NCBI GenBank assembly: GCA_030017475.1
Contig: JASEIO010000012.1
Span: forward strand, 26,710-38,071
Length of the DNA stretch: 11,362 nt
Direction of reading: 5' to 3'
Origin: a bacterium
GTDB taxonomy: Bacteria; UBA9089; JASEIO01
Part shown: in pieces, positions 6,639-11,362 of the stretch
Position numbering within the stretch: the first letter of the stretch is position 1
Layout of the letters: every line of letters starts with the position of its first letter
The notes under the pieces: generated by a model
What the model was told of the DNA's origin: nothing
Seen by the model: the letters and a program-made list of their open reading frames with translations, nothing else
The model's database searches: none
Position numbers and translations under genes: made by a program

Positions 6639-7442
6639 ATGATTAAGGTTATAGTGACTGGCGCCTTAGGTAGGATGGGGTCAGCAATCATAAGATTAGT
6701 TGTGGAACAAACGGATATGGAATTAGTTTCTGCGGTGGAAAGAAAGGATCATCCTGGAATTGGATCGGATATTGGGTTATTACTTGGTTTAAGAAAGGAG
6801 ATAGGAATCCCTCTATTAGGTGATTTAGAGGTGAGTATTGATAAGGGTGATGTAATAATTGAATTTATCGAACCTCGTGTTACATTACACCATCTTTCCA
6901 TAGTTTCTTCGCACAAAAAAAGAATGGTTATTGGTACTACAGGCTTTACTCCTAAACAGTTAGAAGGAATAAAGAAGATTTCCGAAGATACTCCAATTGT
7001 TCTTTCTCCTAATATGAGTATGGGAACAAATCTAATGTTTAAGTTGGTAAAAGAGGCAGCCTTAATTCTAAATGGATATGATATTGAGATCATTGAGGCC
7101 CATCATCACCATAAAAAAGATTCTCCATCTGGTACAGCTGATCGGCTGGCACATATCTTGGCTACGGCCTTAAATCGCTCTTTAGATGAAGTTGGAGTTT
7201 ATGGAAGGAAGGGTTTTGTTGGAGAAAGAAAAAGGGAGGAGATTGGGATATTATCTGTTAGAGCAGGTGATATAGTAGGAGAACACACGGTTCTCTTTGG
7301 TGGAGATGGAGAAAGATTGGAGATCACTCACCGTGTCACATCTCGTAATTGTTTTGCAAAAGGTGCAATACAGGCAGCAAGATTCATATCCGATGCATCC
7401 CCTGGTCTTTATGACATGGGAGATGTATTGGGAATTAGATAG
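6639..7442 (+). CDS. dapB: 4-hydroxy-tetrahydrodipicolinate reductase
   Basis: Reduces the DapA product with NAD(P)H in the next step of lysine/DAP synthesis. Length 267 aa, typical. The N-terminal Rossmann motif GALGRMG (8-14) binds the nucleotide, and E34-R35 match the E. coli E38-R39 pair that allows use of both NADH and NADPH. GTTGF (99-103) is conserved. The catalytic block EAHHHHKKDSPSGTA (153-167) includes the acid H155 and K159. One unusual spot is IEFIEP (74-79), where the family usually has DFT plus a variable residue, close to the nicotinamide site. There is no clear binding site of its own; ATG 6639 is two bases after the dapA stop, so translation is probably coupled. No dapL, dapC, dapD or dapE follows: the next genes belong to cofactor synthesis. 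Confidence 0.96.
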   Translation: MIKVIVTGALGRMGSAIIRLVVEQTDMELVSAVERKDHPGIGSDIGLLLGLRKEIGIPLLGDLEVSIDKGDVIIEFIEPRVTLHHLSIVSSHKKRMVIGTTGFTPKQLEGIKKISEDTPIVLSPNMSMGTNLMFKLVKEAALILNGYDIEIIEAHHHHKKDSPSGTADRLAHILATALNRSLDEVGVYGRKGFVGERKREEIGILSVRAGDIVGEHTVLFGGDGERLEITHRVTSRNCFAKGAIQAARFISDASPGLYDMGDVLGIR

Positions 7443-7447
7443 GAGAT

Positions 7448-8671
7448 ATGACTGAGTTTCTCAGATTAAAGACAATTGATGAGGTTAAAGAGATCTACGA
7501 TAAATGTTTTAGTGATTTTACCTTAGGGAAGGAAGTAGTCTCTATTAATCATGCCCTTGGAAGGATTTTGGCTCGTGATGTAGTCTCGGAAGTAGATCTC
7601 CCTACGTTTCCAAGGTCTACCATGGATGGATTTGCAGTTAGGTCGCAAGATACGTATTCTGCAAGAGAGGGCTCTCCTATATATCTAAAAGTAATCGGAG
7701 AGATAAAGATGGGAGAAGAGGCAAGGCTTTCATTAAGGAGTGGAGAAGCTATAAAGATTTCAACTGGGGGAATGATTCCAAAAGATGGAGATGCAGTAGT
7801 TATGATAGAAAATACAGAATATATTGATGATAAGTTAATTGAGGTTAAAAGATCGGTGGCTAATTTTGAGAATATTATTAGAATCGGAGAGGATGTAAAA
7901 AAGGGAGATTTGATTTTAAAGAAAGGGGAGGTGATAAAACCCCAATATATTGGAGTCTTAGCTGGAATTGGTGTAATTTCGGTAGAGGTATATAAAAGAA
8001 TAAAGGTATCTATAATCCCCACTGGAGATGAGATAGTTGATATAGATATAGAGCCAAAGTTAGGAGAAGTAAGGGATATAAACTCCTATCTCTTATCTAA
8101 TTTGATAAAAGAGTATGGAGGGGAGGTAACATATTCAGGAATAATTAAGGATGATTTTGCAAAATTGAAGGAGGCAGTTTTAAATGGTGTGGAAGCGAGT
8201 GATATAGTACTCATTTCTGGTGGATCATCTGTTGGAACAAGGGATAAAACCTTGGATGTTGTGTCTTCGTTAGGGGAAGTTCTTGTTCATGGAATCCATA
8301 TAAGACCAGGAAAACCAACGCTTATTGGGAAGATAAATAACAAACCTGTATTTGGTCTTCCAGGACATCCAGCTTCTACAATGGTTGTATTTATTACAAT
8401 TGTAAGACCCCTTTTAGATAAGATTCAAGATATTGAAAGGCGGGACAAGATTATCCATGCCAGGATGAAAAGAAATATACCGTCTCCAATTGGTAGAGAA
8501 GACTATATCCGTGTAATATTAGAGAAAAGAAATGGAGAATACCTTGCTTCTCCCTTATTTGGAAAGTCAGGGTTGATTATGCCTATGGTCGTTGCAGATG
8601 GCTTAGTGAAGATTGGAAAGGATACAGAAGGACTGGATGAAGGTGAAATGGTTGAGGTGATACCACTATGA
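7448..8671 (+). CDS. moeA: Molybdopterin molybdenumtransferase MoeA
   Basis: Inserts molybdate into adenylylated molybdopterin, the last common step of molybdenum cofactor synthesis. At 407 aa it has normal length and all four domains: the N-terminal and linker part (PRSTMDGFAVRS with D60; ISTGGMIP with T106; DAVVMIENTE), the MoCF-binding domain (PTGDEI 191-196; IIKDD 232-236; ISGGSSVGTRDKT 256-268 with D266; HIRPGKPT 284-291; GLPGHPAST 303-311) and a C-terminal beta domain from about 335. These match the acidic and threonine active-site positions of E. coli MoeA. ATG 7448 is the only start possible before an in-frame stop upstream. Its GGAG (7442-7445) is just two bases away and overlaps the dapB stop, so initiation may be weak or coupled. 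It overlaps the next moeA-like gene by 4 bases (ATGA). Confidence 0.93.
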   Translation: MTEFLRLKTIDEVKEIYDKCFSDFTLGKEVVSINHALGRILARDVVSEVDLPTFPRSTMDGFAVRSQDTYSAREGSPIYLKVIGEIKMGEEARLSLRSGEAIKISTGGMIPKDGDAVVMIENTEYIDDKLIEVKRSVANFENIIRIGEDVKKGDLILKKGEVIKPQYIGVLAGIGVISVEVYKRIKVSIIPTGDEIVDIDIEPKLGEVRDINSYLLSNLIKEYGGEVTYSGIIKDDFAKLKEAVLNGVEASDIVLISGGSSVGTRDKTLDVVSSLGEVLVHGIHIRPGKPTLIGKINNKPVFGLPGHPASTMVVFITIVRPLLDKIQDIERRDKIIHARMKRNIPSPIGREDYIRVILEKRNGEYLASPLFGKSGLIMPMVVADGLVKIGKDTEGLDEGEMVEVIPL

Positions 8672-10563
8672 AAAGAAGGACCTATTTTAAAATGAAGACA
8701 TTAGATGAAGCCAAAGAGATATTTTTGGGGAGATCTTTTCCCCTTATGGAAGGAGAATGGATAAATACAGAGGATTCTATAGGTAGAGTTACTGCCTCTT
8801 CTTGTATTGCACAAGTCTCATCTCCCTCTTATCATTCCAGTGCTATGGATGGGATAGTTCTTAAGGCCTCATCTACCTTTGGGGCCACTGAAACAAACCC
8901 AAGATTACTTGAGTTAGATAAGGAGGCATTTTTTATCAATACAGGTGATCCAATCTTAGATAATTATGATTCAGTGATAAAGATAGAAGATGTTTATGTA
9001 AAAGGAAATTTCGTTGAGATTAGGAAGGCAGCTACCCCTTTTCAAAACATAAGAATGGTAGGAGAGGATATTACGAAGGGAGAACAGATTCTACCTACCA
9101 ATCATAAGATAAGGGCGCAAGATTTAGGTGCCTTAATTGGGGGTGGAATAACTTCGGTATTTGTTAGAAAAAGGCCCCATGTTTCTATAATTCCAACTGG
9201 GAGTGAATTGATCTATCCAGGAGAAGAATTAAAAAAGGGAAAGATAATTGAATATAATACAGTTGTATTAAAGGAGTTAGTAAAGGAATGGGGTGGAGAA
9301 GGTGTAAGATGTGAAATTATTCCAGATGATTATGAAATGATAAGAAAAAAGATACTTCAGATATTTAGGGATAGTGATATAATAGTTATAAATGCAGGGA
9401 CATCGAGTGGAGATAAGGATTACGTTCCGAGGATATTGGAAGATTTAGGAAGACTTCTTGTCCATGGGGTGTCTATTATGCCAGGGAAACCTTTGGCTTT
9501 AGGGATTGTTGAAAATAAACCTGTAATAGGAATTCCAGGCTTTCCTGTTTCTTCAATTATAGCAGCAGAGGAGTTTTTAAAGCCACTAATTTTAAAGATG
9601 TTGGGTTTAAAGGAGAGGGAAAGACAGAAGGTTACGGCACAGATTTTGCAAAAAATCCCTTCTAAATCTGGAGTAGTTGAATTTTTAAGGGTAAATGTCG
9701 GATGGTTTAAAGATAGGTTTATTGCTATACCAGAAAAAAGGGGTGCAGGATTGATTACCTCTTTGGTTAAAGGGGATGGAATCTTGAGGATTGAAGAAGA
9801 GGTTGAAGGCTTAATGGCAGGTGAAAAGGTAGAGATTGAATTGCTGAAAGATGGGATTAAAAATAACATTATATTTGTTGGAAGTCATGACATTACCTTG
9901 GATATATTGCAGGATATGATTAAGGAAAGATATCCAGAGATTAATCTTTGTATCATACCTATTGGTTCTTTAGGAGGTTTGGTAAGTCTAAAAAGAGGGG
10001 AAGCTCATCTATCTGGAATCCATCTACTTGATGAATCTACAGGTAAATACAACCTACCTTATGTTACACGCCTATTCCCAGTCAATCCACCTATCTTAGT
10101 AAATCTCGTTTATAGAGAACAGGGATTGATAATAAAGAGGGGTAACCCGAAAAGCATAAAAGGACTAAAGGATTTAACAAAAGATGGCATTAAGTTTATA
10201 AATAGACAAAAAGGTTCTGGAACTCGAATCCTTTTAGATTATGAATTAGGGAAATTAAAGATAGATCCGAATTTAATCAATGGTTATGAAAATGAGGTAT
10301 TTACTCATATGGTCGTAGCCTCATCGGTTGAGGAAGGTGCGGTTGACTGTGGACTTGGGATAAAGGCCGCAGCCCAAGCCTTCGGTCTTGATTTTATTCC
10401 AATTACTAAAGAAAGATATGATTTAGCTATATCTTCGAAGTATTATGATGATTATAGGATAAATCGCTTGATTGAGGTAGTGAATAGTTCAGAATTCAAG
10501 CAAAAGATTAGGTCTTTAGGTGGTTATGATATAAAAGAAACAGGAAGGATAATATCTATTTAG
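8668..10563 (+). CDS. MoeA fused to a C-terminal PBP-like (substrate-binding) domain
   Basis: A 631-aa protein. Residues 1 to about 395 are a second MoeA: SAMDGIVLKAS (D61), NTGDPI (91-96), PTGSEL (176-181), IIPDD (217-221), NAGTSSGDKDYV (242-253, D251), SIMPGKP (269-275) and GIPGFPVSS (288-296). Residues from about 400 form a PBP-like domain related to periplasmic molybdate-binding proteins and the effector domain of some regulators: VGSHDITLDIL (404-414), GSLGGLVSLKRGEAHLSGIHLLD (433-455), NRQKGSGTRILLD (512-524) and VASSVEEGAVDCGLG (550-564). No signal peptide or DNA-binding domain is seen, so it should be cytoplasmic. This MoeA-PBP architecture is known in bacteria and archaea. Its ligand is unproven; molybdate, tungstate or a cofactor intermediate are candidates. 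It overlaps moeA by 4 bases, and the two MoeA parts are clearly diverged paralogues. Confidence 0.92.
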   Translation: MKRRTYFKMKTLDEAKEIFLGRSFPLMEGEWINTEDSIGRVTASSCIAQVSSPSYHSSAMDGIVLKASSTFGATETNPRLLELDKEAFFINTGDPILDNYDSVIKIEDVYVKGNFVEIRKAATPFQNIRMVGEDITKGEQILPTNHKIRAQDLGALIGGGITSVFVRKRPHVSIIPTGSELIYPGEELKKGKIIEYNTVVLKELVKEWGGEGVRCEIIPDDYEMIRKKILQIFRDSDIIVINAGTSSGDKDYVPRILEDLGRLLVHGVSIMPGKPLALGIVENKPVIGIPGFPVSSIIAAEEFLKPLILKMLGLKERERQKVTAQILQKIPSKSGVVEFLRVNVGWFKDRFIAIPEKRGAGLITSLVKGDGILRIEEEVEGLMAGEKVEIELLKDGIKNNIIFVGSHDITLDILQDMIKERYPEINLCIIPIGSLGGLVSLKRGEAHLSGIHLLDESTGKYNLPYVTRLFPVNPPILVNLVYREQGLIIKRGNPKSIKGLKDLTKDGIKFINRQKGSGTRILLDYELGKLKIDPNLINGYENEVFTHMVVASSVEEGAVDCGLGIKAAAQAFGLDFIPITKERYDLAISSKYYDDYRINRLIEVVNSSEFKQKIRSLGGYDIKETGRIISI

Positions 10564-11031
10564 GTGACTATGGAAGATATAAGGATGGTTGATGTGACCC
10601 ATAAAGAGATTACAAAGAGGATTGCTATAGCAAAGGGGAAAGTCCGGATGAAGAAAGAGACTATCCTATTGATAAAAGAGGGGAAAATAGAAAAAGGGGA
10701 TGTACTGAAGGTATCGAAGATAGCAGGTATCATGGGAGCGAAGAGAACCTTCGAGTTAATTCCTTTATGTCATCCTTTGAATGTAAGCTGGGTAGATGTT
10801 AGGTTTCGAATAGATGAAAAGGAGAATTGTGTAGAGATAGAAGGAGAGGTGCACACAAGTTATAAAACAGGAGTAGAAATGGAGGCATTAACTGCTGTAT
10901 CCCTTTCAGCCTTAAGTATTTATGACATGTGTAAACCTTATGATAAATCTATCGTTATATCAGATATCCATTTGGTTAAAAAGACTGGAGGGAAAGGTCA
11001 AGTTGATAGGACGCAGATTGACATTGATTAA
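10564..11031 (+). CDS. moaC: Cyclic pyranopterin monophosphate synthase MoaC
   Basis: Converts the MoaA product, 3',8-cyclo-7,8-dihydro-GTP, into cyclic pyranopterin monophosphate, an early step of molybdenum cofactor synthesis. At 155 aa it has typical length. Family motifs are all present: MVDVTHKEITKR (8-19), GAKRTFELIPLCHPL (58-72), KTGVEMEALTAVSLSALSIYDMCK (101-124), including D121 and K124 that match the E. coli catalytic Asp128/Lys131, and VKKTGGKG (138-145). The start is uncertain: GTG 10564 abuts the previous stop; ATG 10570 and ATG 10585 (GGAAG 8 bases upstream) are alternatives, and the last would begin at MVDVT. The C-terminal tail QVDRTQIDID is a little longer than usual and ends directly beside the IS boundary, so its last residues may have been altered by the insertion. 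moaA is not in the window. Confidence 0.95.
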   Translation: MTMEDIRMVDVTHKEITKRIAIAKGKVRMKKETILLIKEGKIEKGDVLKVSKIAGIMGAKRTFELIPLCHPLNVSWVDVRFRIDEKENCVEIEGEVHTSYKTGVEMEALTAVSLSALSIYDMCKPYDKSIVISDIHLVKKTGGKGQVDRTQIDID

Positions 11032-11049
11032 CAGGTACGACTTACGCAA
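11032..11049. repeat. Presumed terminal inverted repeat of the IS element
   Basis: CAGGTACGACTTACGCAA lies between the moaC stop and the end of the transposase gene and covers its stop codon, where the IS terminus is expected. The partner repeat is outside the window, so this is placed by position only. Confidence 0.35.
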
Positions 11050-11362
11050 TCTTGTCAAATAGATCCTCATGGAGTTTAACTTGAGAAACTTGAAACAATT
11101 GCTGACGCACTACTTCTTTAGCGGCATCAAGACCTTCAAGATCCTCAGCCGGTGTAGGCTGAAGCATAGCCAATCGATACTGTCCAGAGTGGATCTTTAT
11201 GAAAACCAACTTCTGGACGATAGATTTGACTTCACCAAGACTCAGATTTGTACCGGTTCTAAGATGATCCATTATCACTGCGGTCAAGAAGACCACACTC
11301 ACATGGGCATAGGTGCCCGCCAGACTTCTACCAAAGTAGTTGGTGAGACCCAGGTGCTGTTT
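11042..11362 (-). CDS. Transposase, C-terminal part (DDE superfamily)
   Basis: On the minus strand the frame is open from the right edge to a TAA at 11042-11044, 106 codons. It therefore does not start at the GTG near 11302: the codons before it read KQHLGLTNYFGRSLAGTYAH and continue the protein. The KQHLGL-x-FGRS segment followed by a hydrophobic helix (VSVVFLTAVIMDHL) is the usual C-terminal continuation of IS4-superfamily-like DDE transposases, where the catalytic Glu sits a few residues before KQ, here just outside the window. The C-terminal tail is helical and charged (EDLEGLDAAKEVVRQQLFQV). The exact IS family cannot be set from this fragment. It converges on moaC. Confidence 0.75.
   Translation of the reverse strand, partial: KQHLGLTNYFGRSLAGTYAHVSVVFLTAVIMDHLRTGTNLSLGEVKSIVQKLVFIKIHSGQYRLAMLQPTPAEDLEGLDAAKEVVRQQLFQVSQVKLHEDLFDKIA

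Larger units (their letters stand above)
11032..11362 (-). mobile_element. End of an insertion sequence, cut by the window edge
   Basis: From the base after the moaC stop the sequence changes character: higher GC (145 of 322 from 11041, about 45%, against 25-45% in single lines sampled to the left), no purine excess on the plus strand, and a transposase reading the other way. The transposase stop is only about 10 bases from the likely IS end, which is typical of compact IS elements. The other end and any target duplication are outside the window. Confidence 0.7.

Noticed and set aside
7436-7447. Molybdenum cofactor riboswitch before moeA, or lysine riboswitch before lysA or dapA
   Set aside because: The gaps upstream of these genes are 1-17 bases, far too short for a riboswitch, and no suitable structure is visible in the longer argD-argG gap.
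7549-8022. Long minus-strand open frame opposite moeA, and similar ones at 6749-7093, 9420-9869 and elsewhere
   Set aside because: They mirror strongly supported plus-strand genes, have low-complexity Ser/Ile/Pro-rich translations and match no family.
11014-11053. Small inverted repeat AGATTG...CAATCT spanning the moaC-IS junction as a terminator
   Set aside because: Only six bases pair across a loop of nearly 30 bases, with no T tract; most likely chance.

Overview
The window is an AT-rich stretch of bacterial chromosome. The plus strand is strongly purine-rich, arginine is mostly AGA/AGG, and ATA isoleucine is frequent. Twelve convincing genes lie head to tail on the plus strand with almost no space between them. 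An insertion sequence on the minus strand is cut by the right edge. A lipoprotein signal on a TPR protein of BamD type and a complete meso-diaminopimelate branch point to a diderm (Gram-negative-type) bacterium. Codon style, HEPN/MNT genes and paired MoeA proteins would suit an anaerobic, possibly thermophilic, uncultured lineage. I cannot name the phylum.

Layout. (1) 1-642: a two-gene HEPN/MNT module; the HEPN gene is cut by the left edge and the genes overlap by 50 bases. (2) 683-3138: argD and argG, both arginine biosynthesis. A perfect 16-bp parS palindrome (ParB binding site) is embedded in the last argD codons at 1849-1864. The short argD-argG gap holds a strong ribosome binding site with no ordinary start codon and a 34-codon open frame. 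(3) 3131-7442: a TPR lipoprotein gene, then lysA, dapF, dapA and dapB, which together cover most of the late lysine/diaminopimelate pathway. (4) 7448-11031: two consecutive MoeA-family genes and moaC, for molybdenum (or tungsten) cofactor synthesis. The second MoeA carries a C-terminal periplasmic-binding-protein-like domain. (5) 11032-11362: the end of an IS element with the C-terminal part of a transposase, convergent with moaC. It is richer in GC (145 of 322 bases from 11041 on, by hand count).

The amino-acid and cofactor genes are probably cotranscribed: gaps are 1-74 bases and several junctions overlap (8 bases at argG/lipoprotein, 4 at lysA/dapF, 4 at moeA/moeA-PBP). No terminator, riboswitch or convincing internal promoter is visible. 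ArgD could serve both arginine synthesis and the missing aminotransferase step of the lysine branch, which would explain its position. Most of the window is metabolic housekeeping. The items most worth a second look are the parS site, the MoeA tandem with its sensor-like domain, a possible T-tract frameshift in the MNT gene, altered motif residues in ArgD, and the short open frame beside parS.
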